Shown here piece by piece: positions 9,058-17,631 of a DNA stretch of 64,000 bases. Position 1 is the first letter of the stretch. Every line of letters starts with the position of its first letter. Origin of the DNA: Pseudomonas fluorescens (GTDB taxonomy: Bacteria > Pseudomonadota > Gammaproteobacteria > Pseudomonadales > Pseudomonadaceae); NCBI RefSeq assembly GCF_902497875.1, contig NZ_CABVHY010000009.1, positions 124,001 to 188,000 on the forward strand. Direction: 5' to 3'. The notes below the pieces were generated by a model. The model did no database searches, was not told the DNA's origin, and was given only the letters and a program-made list of their open reading frames with translations. Made by a program: the position numbers and the translations under genes.

Positions 9058-9711
9058 TCACTGGTTACTTGAAATTGACTCAAGTTGTTGCAAAAGCAAG
9101 GCAGCCTGAGTCCGGGTCCGCACCCCCAGCTTACGGAAGATCGCCGTAACATGGGCCTTGATCGTGGCTTCCGAAACACTCAACTCGTAGGCAATCTGCT
9201 TATTCAGCAGCCCTTCACACACCATAGTCAACACGCGGAACTGCTGCGGAGTCAGACTCGCCAGACCAGCGCTGGCGGCCTTGGCCTCGGCTGAAACGCT
9301 GATCTCTTCGAAGGCTTGCGGCGGCCACCAGACGTCGCCGTCCAACACACTGCGTACCGCTTTCTGAATGACTTCCAGCGAACTCGACTTGGGGATGAAA
9401 CCGCTGGCGCCGAACTCACGGGAGCGCACCATGATCGATGCCTCTTCCTGCGCCGACACCATCACCACCGGGATCTGCGGATATTGGCCGCGTAACAGCA
9501 CCAGCCCGGAAAAACCGTAAGCACCCGGCATGTTCAGATCCAGCAGCACCAGATCCCAGTCAGCTTTTTCAGTCAGGCGGGTTTCCAGCTCGGCAATGCT
9601 CGCAACTTCCACCAGGCGAACTTCAGGACCAAGGCCCAGGGTCACCGCCTGATGCAGCGCGCTACGAAATAAAGGGTGGTCATCGGCAATCAGGATTTCG
9701 TATGTGGCCAT
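9058..9711 (-). CDS. erdR: ErdR, NarL/LuxR-family response regulator
   Basis: 217-residue two-component response regulator. The receiver domain (1 to about 120) has acidic residues Asp10/Asp11, phospho-acceptor Asp58 in LLDLNMPG and conserved Lys in PKSSS. The LuxR-type helix-turn-helix covers about residues 150-210 (LTPQQFRVLTMVCEGLLNKQIAYEL and following). Sequence start and the dgkA neighbour match ErdR (PA3604), which in P. aeruginosa activates ethanol oxidation and acetyl-CoA synthetase genes. No sensor kinase is adjacent. The ATG at 9711 is preceded by a T-rich leader with GGGA but no strong ribosome binding site. Confidence 0.85.
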   Translation of the reverse strand: MATYEILIADDHPLFRSALHQAVTLGLGPEVRLVEVASIAELETRLTEKADWDLVLLDLNMPGAYGFSGLVLLRGQYPQIPVVMVSAQEEASIMVRSREFGASGFIPKSSSLEVIQKAVRSVLDGDVWWPPQAFEEISVSAEAKAASAGLASLTPQQFRVLTMVCEGLLNKQIAYELSVSEATIKAHVTAIFRKLGVRTRTQAALLLQQLESISSNQ

Positions 9712-9953
9712 TTTTCAAATGATCCCGTTTTTTTATGGGAGGTCTGAAGAATTCAGTCCTCGCCAACGCAATACTGGGTAAACAGCCAAAAAGGCCGTAC
9801 CCACAGGGCACGTTCAACGCCAAGAGCCCGGAAAGCCAGCGTTCAAAACCTCGGTTGCGCCCTAATCGGCGCCAAGCATGCCCAGCGAAACCGGGGTGGT
9901 CAAGCGGGATACTTTGCGGCAAAGTCATCGGCTGACTAATACAGAGTGCCATC

Positions 9954-10847
9954 ATGCGAAGCCAAGCCTTGCGTGCCGATGTCCTGATGCTTGTGACTGC
10001 CATGATCTGGGGCTCCGGATTTGTCGCACAAACCTCCGGAATGGATCATATCGGCCCGTTCCTCTATTCCGGCCTGCGCTTTACGCTTGGCTCGCTCTGC
10101 CTGCTACCGCTGGTGTTGCGGGGCAATCGCCAGAACACCCACAGCGAACCCTTCCTCACCAAAGGCCTGCTCGTCGGCGGGGGGCTGATGGGACTGGCAC
10201 TGGCTCTCGGAATCAACCTCCAGCAGGTCGGCTTGCTGTTCACCAGCGTGACCAATGCCGGCTTCATTACCGGCCTGTATGTCATTGTAGTGCCACTATT
10301 GGGTTTGGTGATTGGGCATAAAACCGGAATGGGTACCTGGCTCGGTGCACTGTTGGCCGTAGTGGGGATGTTTCTGCTCAGTGTCGGCGAGAATTTTCAG
10401 GTCGCCTCAGGAGACTGGCTGCAACTGATCGGAGCCTTTGTCTGGGGCGCACATGTGGTGCTGGTCGGGGTTTTCGCCAGTCGGCATGACCCGATTCGCC
10501 TGGCCTTCCTGCAATTCGCCACCTGCTCGGTGGTCAGCCTGGCGCTGGCGCTGGTCTTCGAGACCTTCCAGTGGGACGCCATTATCGCCGCCGGACCGGC
10601 CATTGTGTATGGAGGTATGGTTGCGGTGGGCATCGGCTACACACTGCAAGTGATCGCACAAAAGGATGCGATCGCCTCCCATGCAGCGATCATCTTCTCG
10701 CTGGAAGCGGTCTTCGCCGCCATCGCCGGCGCCTGGCTGCTCGATGAGTCCTTGCAGCTGCGCGGCTATTTCGGCTGCGCACTGATGCTCACGGGCATGC
10801 TGGTGGCGCAGCTCTGGCCGAAGAAGCTGCAGTTGGTAAGCGCCTGA
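9954..10847 (+). CDS. EamA/DMT-superfamily transporter
   Basis: 297-residue inner-membrane protein with about ten hydrophobic helices arranged as two EamA repeats (residues about 8-140 and 150-290), the layout of drug/metabolite exporters. The start MRSQALRADVLMLVTAMIWGSGFVAQ has the typical WG motif of the first helix. The substrate cannot be told from sequence. It follows a 242-base gap after divergent erdR. That gap carries a short palindrome (ACTTTG-CGG-CAAAGT at 9911-9925). Its stop lies one base from the end of the convergent DTW gene, with no terminator between. Confidence 0.85.
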   Translation: MRSQALRADVLMLVTAMIWGSGFVAQTSGMDHIGPFLYSGLRFTLGSLCLLPLVLRGNRQNTHSEPFLTKGLLVGGGLMGLALALGINLQQVGLLFTSVTNAGFITGLYVIVVPLLGLVIGHKTGMGTWLGALLAVVGMFLLSVGENFQVASGDWLQLIGAFVWGAHVVLVGVFASRHDPIRLAFLQFATCSVVSLALALVFETFQWDAIIAAGPAIVYGGMVAVGIGYTLQVIAQKDAIASHAAIIFSLEAVFAAIAGAWLLDESLQLRGYFGCALMLTGMLVAQLWPKKLQLVSA

Positions 10848-10848
10848 C

Positions 10849-11559
10849 CTAGAGAAAAGGCTTCAGGCGGCTATGAGGCTGGTCGTCCGGATCAATCGGC
10901 TGCTGGAATTTCGCCGCCAGATAATGGGTGCTGAACACATCCAGATAGGCGTCCAGCACCTCACTGGCCGGTTGATCCTCGGCCAGTTCCAGGCATAAAG
11001 CGGCCACTTCCGCGGTACAGAAGTGATCGTCGCGCTTGGAGCGCCTTAGCTTGTAGCGCGAAAGCTGCTCGGGCTCCAGGCTGAGCACTGGCAAGTGCTC
11101 CAGATAAGGACTCTTGCGAAACATTTTGCGCGCCTCACTCCAGGTGGCGTCCAGCAAGATGAACAGCGCACGCTTACCCTCCTCGAGCTTGACCTCGGTG
11201 ACCACACGCTCCGGCGCGACAAACTCACCCGGAAATACGATGTAGGGTTGCCACTGCGGGTCGGCGATCAGCGCCAGTAACCCCGGTTCGACTTCCGTGC
11301 GCGACCAGGGGAAGGCGCTGGTGTCAGCAATCACATCGGCAATCAGCCAACCGGTATTGCTCGGTTTCAACGGCTCGACATCATGCATGACCAGGCACAT
11401 CGCCGATTTTGCCGAAACGTGCGGGCGCCAGGCACACATGCAATGACTGGGAATAACCCGACACCCCGGGCAGCGCTCCGCTCGCGACCCCCGCGCGACG
11501 AAGGGGTTGAGGGCACGGGCCAGGCGCTGGGCGCGCAACCTGGAAACGGCGTGGCTCAT
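10849..11559 (-). CDS. tapT: DTW-domain protein, tRNA-uridine aminocarboxypropyltransferase (TapT-like)
   Basis: 236-residue DTW-domain enzyme. E. coli TapT of this family adds an aminocarboxypropyl group from SAM to U47 of tRNAs (acp3U). The protein shows the N-terminal CPGC...CMC cysteine cluster, the EPLKPSNTGWLIADV segment and DATWSEARKMFRKSPYL (the DTW motif), all as in E. coli TapT. I chose the second ATG (11559) because MSHAVSRLRAQRLARAL aligns with the E. coli N-terminus; an ATG at 11577 would add six residues. Neither start has a clear ribosome binding site. Confidence 0.82.
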   Translation of the reverse strand: MSHAVSRLRAQRLARALNPFVARGSRAERCPGCRVIPSHCMCAWRPHVSAKSAMCLVMHDVEPLKPSNTGWLIADVIADTSAFPWSRTEVEPGLLALIADPQWQPYIVFPGEFVAPERVVTEVKLEEGKRALFILLDATWSEARKMFRKSPYLEHLPVLSLEPEQLSRYKLRRSKRDDHFCTAEVAALCLELAEDQPASEVLDAYLDVFSTHYLAAKFQQPIDPDDQPHSRLKPFL

Positions 11560-11674
11560 GGCAGGCATGGCTGGCAAGGGGAAAGAATCGACACGAAAGA
11601 ACTCGGCTGGGTGAAAGGTCGTCGCAGTTTACCAGAGCAACCGCGCAAGCCTGTACCGTCCACACCGGCTCCCC

Positions 11675-11680
11675 TATAAT
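11675..11680 (+). promoter_or_regulatory. probable -10 element for the secreted protein gene
   Basis: A consensus TATAAT 66 bases before the ATG at 11747. The -35 is weak (TGTACC about 17 bases upstream). Confidence 0.45.
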
Positions 11681-11746
11681 TCCCCGTCACTGAACGCACA
11701 GTCCTGTGGCTGGTCGAAGCAACAGTCACTGAACCAGGAGAGTTTC

Positions 11747-12166
11747 ATGCTGCGCCTTATCGTTCCCACCGCTGCCGTTTTGCTGGCGTCGTCCTTCAAT
11801 GCTCAGGCTGCATCCTTGAAAGACATGGAGCTGAGCAAAATGCTGCAAAACGTGGCCACCCAGAGCAGCGTCGGCACGCCGCGGGCGATCAACGAAGACA
11901 TTCTCGATCAGGGCTATACCGTTGAAGGCAAAGAGCTGATCAACCACCTGAGCGTGCAAAGCAGCCATGCCGACAAGATGCGCGCCGACCCCAAGGCGGT
12001 CTACTTTCAGCTGGGTTCTACCGTCTGCAACAACCCGGGCTTTCGCAAGCTGATGGCCAAGGGCGCGATCATGCGTTACGAGTTCACCGAAGTTAAAACC
12101 AACCGCCCGGTGGCCACCGAACGCTTCAAGGAATCCGACTGCCCGCAGCAGAAGAAGAAAAAGTAA
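11747..12166 (+). CDS. Small secreted protein, PA3611-like
   Basis: 139-residue exported protein. A Sec signal peptide (MLRLIVPTAAVLLASSFNAQA) ends at an AQA-A cleavage site near residue 21. The mature part has two cysteines (in VCNNPG and near the end) that could pair, and the protein ends in a lysine run. Pattern and location suggest the family of P. aeruginosa PA3611, a quorum-sensing-regulated secreted factor; this is from memory and not aligned. The ribosome binding site AGGAG is well placed. It is monocistronic, followed by a long gene-free stretch. The function in this organism is unknown. Confidence 0.75.
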   Translation: MLRLIVPTAAVLLASSFNAQAASLKDMELSKMLQNVATQSSVGTPRAINEDILDQGYTVEGKELINHLSVQSSHADKMRADPKAVYFQLGSTVCNNPGFRKLMAKGAIMRYEFTEVKTNRPVATERFKESDCPQQKKKK

Positions 12167-12808
12167 AGATTACAGCGCGAGCACGCCACAAGCGCTTGCA
12201 GCTCATGCAAGCGCCACAGGGCGTTGACGACACTCATCTACAAAGCCCGAAGGAGTGGCCTGCGCCGCCCCTTGCAACAGTCGATACCGCTGCGTATCGA
12301 GTTCCCATTACCAGCCTTGCTCCCTCTGACTCCCTAACGCAAACGCGATCAAACCTTCAGCCCTGAAGCCTTGCGCCCGCTCCTTGAAGCCAGAATGTCC
12401 TGCCGTGGTTGCCACTTAGTAAATCAGAGCCCCGGCCACCTGGTGCAGGTTCTGACGAGTGGTGAAACTGCATCTCGAATCGGCAATAAGCTATTGCCAG
12501 CCAAGACTTTCCAGGCACATGATCAAGTCAGCAAAAATCGCCGAGAGGGTCTAGATTCAGTGTGTTGACGCTAATTTTTTCGGGGCAGGAAAGGGGGATG
12601 CCCACTCGCGTCTTGCAGTGCGAATGTTTCTTTCATCCAAGAAAGCAGAACCTGTATGGATGACGCGATTGCCACATCAATGCTTCAGGCTCTATCGAGT
12701 CAGTTGTAGTGCTCAGGCGTTAGCCTGGTCTGACACCGACACATGCAGTGTCGTGGCGCTGGCGAATATTCGCTCGGGCCAAAGGTTCTGTGCAGAAGGA
12801 GAAGTTGA
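12167..12808. other. 642-base stretch without a recognisable gene
   Basis: I see no convincing coding frame; the two short open frames here (at 12371 and 12618) lack homology and good starts. There are several small palindromes: GCGCTTGCA/TGCAAGCGC at 12192-12214, GGCAATA-AGC-TATTGCC at 12482-12498, CGACAC/GTGTCG at 12737-12753 and GCGAATATTCGC at 12762-12773. None has a U-tract. The last two may be regulatory for the LOG gene that follows. Confidence 0.5.
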
Positions 12809-13927
12809 ATGCCTTACGAACCGAATGACCTCCTAAGTCGTCATTTTCAAAGCAACGGTATCGACCTCACCAGCAAGGTCGAAGAGCAACTCAACCTGGT
12901 TTCACCCAATAGCCCGAATATTCCGATTTATCGCGACATGATATTGACTGTCTTGCGCATGGCCCAGGAAGACCACAATCGCTGGAATGCCAAGATCACA
13001 CTGCAAGCCCTGCGCGAACTGGAGCACGCCTTCCGGGTGCTGGAGCAGTTCAAAGGTCGACGCAAGGTCACTGTCTTTGGTTCGGCCCGAACGCCGATCG
13101 AACACCCTCTCTACGGCCTGGCCCGGGAACTCGGTGCGGCACTGGCGCGCTCGAACCTGATGGTCATCACCGGTGCCGGGGGAGGCATCATGGCTGCCGC
13201 CCATGAAGGCGCCGGCCTCGAACATAGCCTTGGATTCAATATCACCCTGCCATTCGAGCAGCATGCGAATCCAACCGTCGAAGGCACATCCAACCTGCTG
13301 CCTTTCCACTTTTTCTTCACTCGTAAACTATTTTTCGTCAAGGAAGCCGATGCTCTGGTTCTTTGCCCTGGCGGCTTTGGCACGCTGGATGAAGCACTGG
13401 AAGTACTGACACTGATCCAGACCGGTAAAAGCCCGCTGGTACCCGTGGTGCTACTGGACGCTCCGGGCGGCAATTTCTGGCAAGGCGCCCTGGACTTCAT
13501 TCGCAATCAACTGGAGGACAACCGCTACATTCTGCCCAGCGACATGAAGCTGATCTGCCTGGTGCACAGCGCCGAAGACGCGGTTGAGCAAATCAACCAG
13601 TTCTACAGCAACTTCCACTCCAGTCGCTGGCTCAAGCATCAGTTTGTAATCCGCATGAACCACAAACTCAGCGAGCAGGCGCTCGAACACATGCAAACGG
13701 CCTTTGCCGACCTGTGCCTGAGCGATCACTTTCACCAACATGCCTACAGTGGAGAGGAACACGACGACGCACAGTTCAGTCACCTGGTGCGACTTTCGTT
13801 CACCTTCAACGCCCGCGATCATGGTCGCCTGCGTGAACTGGTCGACTTCATCAACCTGCCGGAAAACTGGGCCAAGACTCAGTCCAAGACGCAACAACGC
13901 GCGCGAGAACCGATCAAGGTCACTTGA
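12809..13927 (+). CDS. LOG-family (lysine decarboxylase-like Rossmann) protein
   Basis: 372-residue protein with a central LOG/TIGR00730-type Rossmann domain (about 85-275). It contains the nucleotide-handling motifs GAGGGIMAAAHEGA and PGGFGTLDE (187-195), the signature of cytokinin-type phosphoribohydrolases. It is about twice the length of the small LOG enzymes, with extra N-terminal (about 85) and C-terminal (about 95) helical regions, so the substrate may be a nucleotide other than a cytokinin. The ATG has AGAAGGAGAAG upstream. It converges on recX, as a predicted Rossmann protein gene also does in P. aeruginosa. Confidence 0.82.
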   Translation: MPYEPNDLLSRHFQSNGIDLTSKVEEQLNLVSPNSPNIPIYRDMILTVLRMAQEDHNRWNAKITLQALRELEHAFRVLEQFKGRRKVTVFGSARTPIEHPLYGLARELGAALARSNLMVITGAGGGIMAAAHEGAGLEHSLGFNITLPFEQHANPTVEGTSNLLPFHFFFTRKLFFVKEADALVLCPGGFGTLDEALEVLTLIQTGKSPLVPVVLLDAPGGNFWQGALDFIRNQLEDNRYILPSDMKLICLVHSAEDAVEQINQFYSNFHSSRWLKHQFVIRMNHKLSEQALEHMQTAFADLCLSDHFHQHAYSGEEHDDAQFSHLVRLSFTFNARDHGRLRELVDFINLPENWAKTQSKTQQRAREPIKVT

Positions 13928-13984
13928 TCGACAAGCAACTCAGTGGCTCGCACGCTCAGACACCGCGTTCACGAGCCACACCTG

Positions 13985-14452
13985 TCAGTCATCCAGCCCG
14001 CGGCCGCTCAACAAGCGGCCGATCATTTCCATTGAATAACCCCGATAACTCAGAAAGCGGCCCTGTTTGGCCCGCTCACGGGCATCTATTGGCAAATGCC
14101 CGGCAAACTTGCGGCGCCAGGTGTCTTCCAGTTGCTCTTGCCAACTGATGCCACACTCGCGCAAGGCGAGTTCAATATCGGCACGTTGCAGGCCACGCTG
14201 GCTCAACTCTTCGCGAATACGCAAAGGGCCATAACCGGCTCGGGCACGGTAGGAGACGAAGCTTTCGAGGTAACGGGATTCGGACAGCAGGCCTTCTTCC
14301 GTCAGACGGTCAAGTGCCGTGTCGATCATTTCTGAGGGGGCGCCGCGCTGACGCAGTTTACGCGTCAGCTCGACTCGACCGTGCTCGCGTCGCGCGAGCA
14401 GGTCCATTGCGGTTCGTCGCACCGCGACGAGTGTATCGAGTACGACGGTCAT
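13985..14452 (-). CDS. recX: RecX, regulator of RecA
   Basis: 155-residue RecX, which binds RecA filaments and limits recombinase and coprotease activity. The three-helix repeats are visible, with [20 protein letters not shown] at the N-terminus and [15 protein letters not shown] in the middle. It starts eight bases after the recA stop on the same strand, so it is co-transcribed with recA and shares its SOS control. Confidence 0.93.
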   Translation of the reverse strand: MTVVLDTLVAVRRTAMDLLARREHGRVELTRKLRQRGAPSEMIDTALDRLTEEGLLSESRYLESFVSYRARAGYGPLRIREELSQRGLQRADIELALRECGISWQEQLEDTWRRKFAGHLPIDARERAKQGRFLSYRGYSMEMIGRLLSGRGLDD

Positions 14453-14460
14453 CGGATCAA

Positions 14461-15513
14461 TCAGATATCAGCGTCGGCCAGATCGTCGACAGTCTCGCGG
14501 GTCGCATTGGCTTTCACGTCTGGCGCAGGAGTCAGCAGTTTGTCGCGGATCTGCTTCTCAAGGGTCGCCGCGATATCCGGGTTTTCCTGCAGGAACTTGG
14601 CCGAGTTGGCTTTGCCCTGACCGATCTTGCTGCCGTTGTAGGCATACCAGGCACCGGATTTTTCCACGAAACCATGCAGTACGCCGAGATCGATCATTTC
14701 GCCGTTCAGGTAAATGCCCTTGCCGTAGAGAATCTGGAACTCGGCCTGACGGAACGGTGGAGCCACCTTGTTCTTGACGACTTTGACGCGGGTTTCGCTA
14801 CCAACGACTTCGTCACCTTCTTTCACCGCGCCGGTACGGCGGATGTCCAGACGAACCGAAGCGTAGAACTTCAGTGCGTTACCACCGGTGGTGGTTTCCG
14901 GGCTGCCGAACATCACGCCGATTTTCATCCGGATCTGGTTGATGAAGATCACCAGGCAGTTGGCGTTCTTGATGTTACCGGTGATCTTGCGCAGTGCCTG
15001 GGACATCAGTCGGGCTTGCAGGCCCACGTGCATGTCGCCCATCTCGCCTTCGATCTCGGCTTTTGGTACCAGGGCCGCCACGGAGTCGATGACGATCACG
15101 TCGATGGCGTTGGAGCGCACCAGCATGTCGGTGATTTCCAGCGCCTGCTCGCCGGTATCCGGCTGGGAAACCAGCAGGTCGTCGACGTTGACCCCCAGTT
15201 TTCCGGCATATTCCGGATCCAGTGCGTGCTCGGCGTCGACGAAGGCGCAGGTGGCGCCCATCTTCTGTGCCTGAGCAATCACGGAGAGGGTCAGGGTGGT
15301 TTTACCCGAAGATTCCGGACCGTAGATTTCAACGATACGGCCTTTTGGCAGGCCGCCGATGCCCAGAGCGATGTCCAGACCCAGAGAGCCAGTCGAGATA
15401 GCCGGGATCGCCTGACGGTCATGATCGCCCATACGCATCACGGCACCCTTGCCGAATTGACGTTCGATCTGACCCAGGGCCGCAGCCAAGGCTTTCTTCT
15501 TGTTGTCGTCCAT
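14461..15513 (-). CDS. recA: RecA recombinase
   Basis: 350-residue DNA recombinase and SOS coprotease. Walker A GPESSGKT is at residues 65-72, the Walker B-type stretch is [10 protein letters not shown], and loop L2 [34 protein letters not shown] is complete. I chose the ATG at 15513 ([23 protein letters not shown]); the frame stays open further upstream but through the promoter and pncC. AGGAC lies upstream. Transcription is expected to be SOS-controlled through the LexA box at 15554-15569. The order pncC-recA-recX is conserved in pseudomonads. Confidence 0.98.
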   Translation of the reverse strand: MDDNKKKALAAALGQIERQFGKGAVMRMGDHDRQAIPAISTGSLGLDIALGIGGLPKGRIVEIYGPESSGKTTLTLSVIAQAQKMGATCAFVDAEHALDPEYAGKLGVNVDDLLVSQPDTGEQALEITDMLVRSNAIDVIVIDSVAALVPKAEIEGEMGDMHVGLQARLMSQALRKITGNIKNANCLVIFINQIRMKIGVMFGSPETTTGGNALKFYASVRLDIRRTGAVKEGDEVVGSETRVKVVKNKVAPPFRQAEFQILYGKGIYLNGEMIDLGVLHGFVEKSGAWYAYNGSKIGQGKANSAKFLQENPDIAATLEKQIRDKLLTPAPDVKANATRETVDDLADADI

Positions 15514-15553
15514 TAAAGTCCTCACGTAATCAATAAGGCCTGACGGCCAACAC

Positions 15554-15569
15554 CTGTATAAGTAGCCAG
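15554..15569 (-). promoter_or_regulatory. LexA (SOS) box upstream of recA
   Basis: CTGTATAAGTAGCCAG fits CTG-N10-CAG and lies 41-56 bases before the recA ATG, between the pncC stop and recA. Confidence 0.8.
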
Positions 15570-15596
15570 TATTATTCCACAGCGGTTGAGGATCGC

Positions 15597-16097
15597 CTAC
15601 CCCTGATTTGAGATTTCTCCCGCAGCATGTTGCAGCAGCCCCTCTAGCGCGGCCTTCACCGTTTGTCGGCGGACTTCGTCGCGACTGCCGGGGAAGTGTC
15701 GGCACTCGGTAATCATCCTCTCGCCCACCCCCCAGGCCAGCCATACCGTGCCCACTGGCTTGTTCGGCGTACCACCGTCGGGTCCGGCCACGCCGCTGAC
15801 CGCCACGGCAAACCGCGCCCGGCTCTTGGCCTGGGCGCCCCGGACCATGGCCTCGACCACCTCGCGACTGACTGCCCCGACCTGATCGAACAGCGCGGTG
15901 GGTACTTCCAGTTGCTGGGTTTTCTGGCGATTGGAATAGGTGACGTAACCGGCCTCGAACCATGCCGAACTGCCCGGAATACGGGTGATCGCTTCGGCGA
16001 TTCCACCGCCGGTGCAGGACTCGGCCGTGGTGACGTGGGCATTGAGAACCTGCAAGCGCCTGCCAAGTTCAGCGGCAAGCTGAGTGATTTCGTTCAC
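15597..16097 (-). CDS. pncC: PncC (CinA C-terminal family), nicotinamide-nucleotide amidase
   Basis: 166-residue stand-alone CinA-C domain that deamidates nicotinamide mononucleotide in the pyridine nucleotide salvage cycle. The signatures [16 protein letters not shown] and [20 protein letters not shown] are both present. The start codon is GTG with AGGAGA six to seven bases upstream. It is followed by recA after 83 bases that contain the SOS box. Upstream on the same strand lies the holin gene, 167 bases away. The pncC/mutS interval is a tailocin insertion site in this group. Confidence 0.93.
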   Translation of the reverse strand: MNEITQLAAELGRRLQVLNAHVTTAESCTGGGIAEAITRIPGSSAWFEAGYVTYSNRQKTQQLEVPTALFDQVGAVSREVVEAMVRGAQAKSRARFAVAVSGVAGPDGGTPNKPVGTVWLAWGVGERMITECRHFPGSRDEVRRQTVKAALEGLLQHAAGEISNQG

Positions 16098-16264
16098 GGA
16101 TCTCTCCTGATCAGGCTGGCATGAGGCCTACCGTACACGAGCGGATAGCGCTTGCAAGGCTCAGGCTCGATCCAAATGAGAACGACTGCAAGCGTAGGCT
16201 CTACCCTCCCCCGGCTCGCGCATCGAGCTACCAGGAGGGGGGGCCGGCCACCTCCTGAAATTGT

Positions 16265-16609
16265 CTAGCGATCCTGCGTGGAGTCACGGGGCGGCACGTC
16301 GCACACACCCAGTTTCCTGGTCGCCCATCGCTCGTAGAGCCCTATGGCGACATCGGCTCCCGCCATCGCGGTGAGGCAACCGAAGGCACCGGCGGCCCAG
16401 ATCGACAGACCGGCGGCATACAACAGCATGATCGCCGATACCCCGCAGATCATGCAGGCGCCGGAGCGCAAGATCAGGCGCCGGACCAGCGACCAGCCAC
16501 GAGCGCCCTCCTTGTCCGCGCGCCACATTTCGCCAGACACTCCGCCGATAAGGGCGAGGATCGTGACCAGCCAGATCGGCATGTCCAACAACGCCTGCTC
16601 ATATGTCAT
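16265..16609 (-). CDS. Phage/tailocin-type holin
   Basis: 114-residue protein with three predicted membrane segments (about residues 10-27, 44-66 and 69-92) and a charged C-terminal tail. The pattern MPIWLV..., LILRSGACMICG..., AMAGADVAIGLYERW resembles the holins of pyocin R and fluorescens-group tailocin lysis cassettes. Holins open the inner membrane so that an endolysin reaches the wall. The ATG has a strong AGGAGG seven bases upstream; an in-frame extension to 16702 lacks this. It is transcribed away from the repressor gene, with a strong promoter at 16740-16768. No endolysin, spanin or structural gene accompanies it. Confidence 0.8.
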   Translation of the reverse strand: MTYEQALLDMPIWLVTILALIGGVSGEMWRADKEGARGWSLVRRLILRSGACMICGVSAIMLLYAAGLSIWAAGAFGCLTAMAGADVAIGLYERWATRKLGVCDVPPRDSTQDR

Positions 16610-16739
16610 GTCGCGCCTCCTGAATAGAGAACCATCAACGAATTGGCTGAGTGCCGGCCTGCTTGCGCATCCGTCCAGCACTTCATGCCTGGCCGTTGGC
16701 ATTTAACCGTTTCGAGTCGTTGTCGAGCGGTTGACACCC

Positions 16740-16781
16740 AGAATATGCATGCATGCATATACAGTCAATGCATATATGCAT
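16740..16781 (-). promoter_or_regulatory. sigma70 promoter of the holin gene overlapped by ATGCAT palindromes
   Basis: On the minus strand TTGACT (16763-16768), 17 bases, then TATTCT (16740-16745) make a good sigma70 promoter facing the holin. The spacer and -10 are covered by the 18-base palindrome ATATGCATGCATGCATAT (16743-16760). A second palindrome, ATGCATATATGCAT (16768-16781), lies just upstream of the -35. ATGCAT cores recur at the start of the adjacent repressor gene, which suggests repressor operators. Confidence 0.65.
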
Positions 16782-16851
16782 TTATTCACCGCAAAGAAAA
16801 TGCACTGACGCATAGCTCTAGGCCGCGGGCCCCAGGCCGTTTTCTACAGAC

Positions 16852-16880
16852 GAAAAAAAGCCCGCTCAGTGGCGGGCCTG
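16852..16880 (-). terminator. terminator of the repressor gene
   Basis: GCCCGC/GCGGGC stem with a 6-base loop, followed on the minus strand by a run of seven T. It separates the repressor from the holin promoter. Confidence 0.8.
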
Positions 16881-16896
16881 ATCACACTAACCGTGG

Positions 16897-17631
16897 TTAT
16901 CGGGCGTACATGCCCCACCAGAAGACATGACCGAGGATGATGATCTGTTCTTCCTGGATTTCCTGGAAGCTGTAGTCCTCGTCCGGATGTTCGTCGCGGT
17001 TGAAGCTGCGCAGCCGGATCCCGGAAGGCAGGCGGTAAAGCTGCTTCACCCGCAACTGGCCGTTATGGTTGATCGCATAAAGGTCGCCATCGACGATATC
17101 GCCAATCCCGCACTTGCCGGCATTGACCCCGACCGTGGCGCCGTCCCGCAGCACCGGCAGCATGCTGTTGCCGCGAACGGTCACGCATTTGGCCTGATCG
17201 AACTGCACGCCGTTGTGCCGCAGGCTGCGCTTGCCAAAGCGCAGGCTGGCCTTCTCGCTTTCCTCAATAACGAATCTTCCTGATCCAGCAGCCAATTCAA
17301 CCTCGCGCAGAAAGGGGATCGACACCTCATCATCATCGATGGGGGTGTCATCGTCCCACAGGCTTATGTCCTTGAGCTCCGAGTGGGGCCCCTCGCGCAC
17401 CGCGCCTTTGCCCGGCGCGGCATCCCCGCGCCCGCGCAATTGATCGGTGCTCACACGAAAGTACTCGGCGATCCGCGAGATGTGCTTATCCGAAGGATCG
17501 GCAATCTTGCCGCTGAGAATGCGCGAGAGGGTTGATTGCGGCACGCCGGTTCGACGGTGAAGCTCCGTGGGGGAGATCCCGTGGCGATCGAGCAGCTCTC
17601 TCAAGACGGTAGAAACGTTGCGTTTATGCAT
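16897..17631 (-). CDS. S24-family (LexA/CI-type) phage/tailocin repressor
   Basis: 244-residue repressor. The N-terminal helix-turn-helix is ISPTELHRRTGVPQSTLSRI (19-38). The C-terminal S24 peptidase domain has an Ala115-Gly116 cleavage site (ELAAGSG), Ser156 in GNSMLP and Lys196 in RVKQLY. All the parts needed for RecA-stimulated self-cleavage are there, so it should be inactivated during SOS, like PrtR- and CI-type regulators of pyocins. I chose the ATG at 17631; ATGs at 17640 and 17700 are alternatives. TTATGCATAA at 17624-17633 overlaps the start and may serve self-regulation. It is divergent from mutS. Confidence 0.85.
   Translation of the reverse strand: MHKRNVSTVLRELLDRHGISPTELHRRTGVPQSTLSRILSGKIADPSDKHISRIAEYFRVSTDQLRGRGDAAPGKGAVREGPHSELKDISLWDDDTPIDDDEVSIPFLREVELAAGSGRFVIEESEKASLRFGKRSLRHNGVQFDQAKCVTVRGNSMLPVLRDGATVGVNAGKCGIGDIVDGDLYAINHNGQLRVKQLYRLPSGIRLRSFNRDEHPDEDYSFQEIQEEQIIILGHVFWWGMYAR

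Noticed and set aside
10845..10851. Missing terminator between the convergent DMT transporter and DTW genes as a sign of rearrangement
   Set aside because: The genes end one base apart, but both are intact and full length; tail-to-tail packing alone is not evidence of a rearrangement.
12371..12836. Two short open frames (12371-12568 and 12618-12836) in the gene-free stretch
   Set aside because: No ribosome binding site or recognisable domain; the second runs into the LOG gene start.
16201..16250. C-rich/G-rich stretch downstream of the holin as a terminator
   Set aside because: CCTCCCCC and GGAGGGGG are direct mirror rather than complementary arms beyond five bases, and no T-run follows.
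16740..16768. LexA box at the holin promoter (CTGTATAT... on the minus strand)
   Set aside because: Only one CTG half-site is present; there is no CAG at the required distance. SOS control would go through the S24 repressor instead.
16743..16781. Repeated ATGCAT units as a possible microsatellite or CRISPR-like array
   Set aside because: Only a few units, palindromic and placed exactly on a promoter; operators explain them better.
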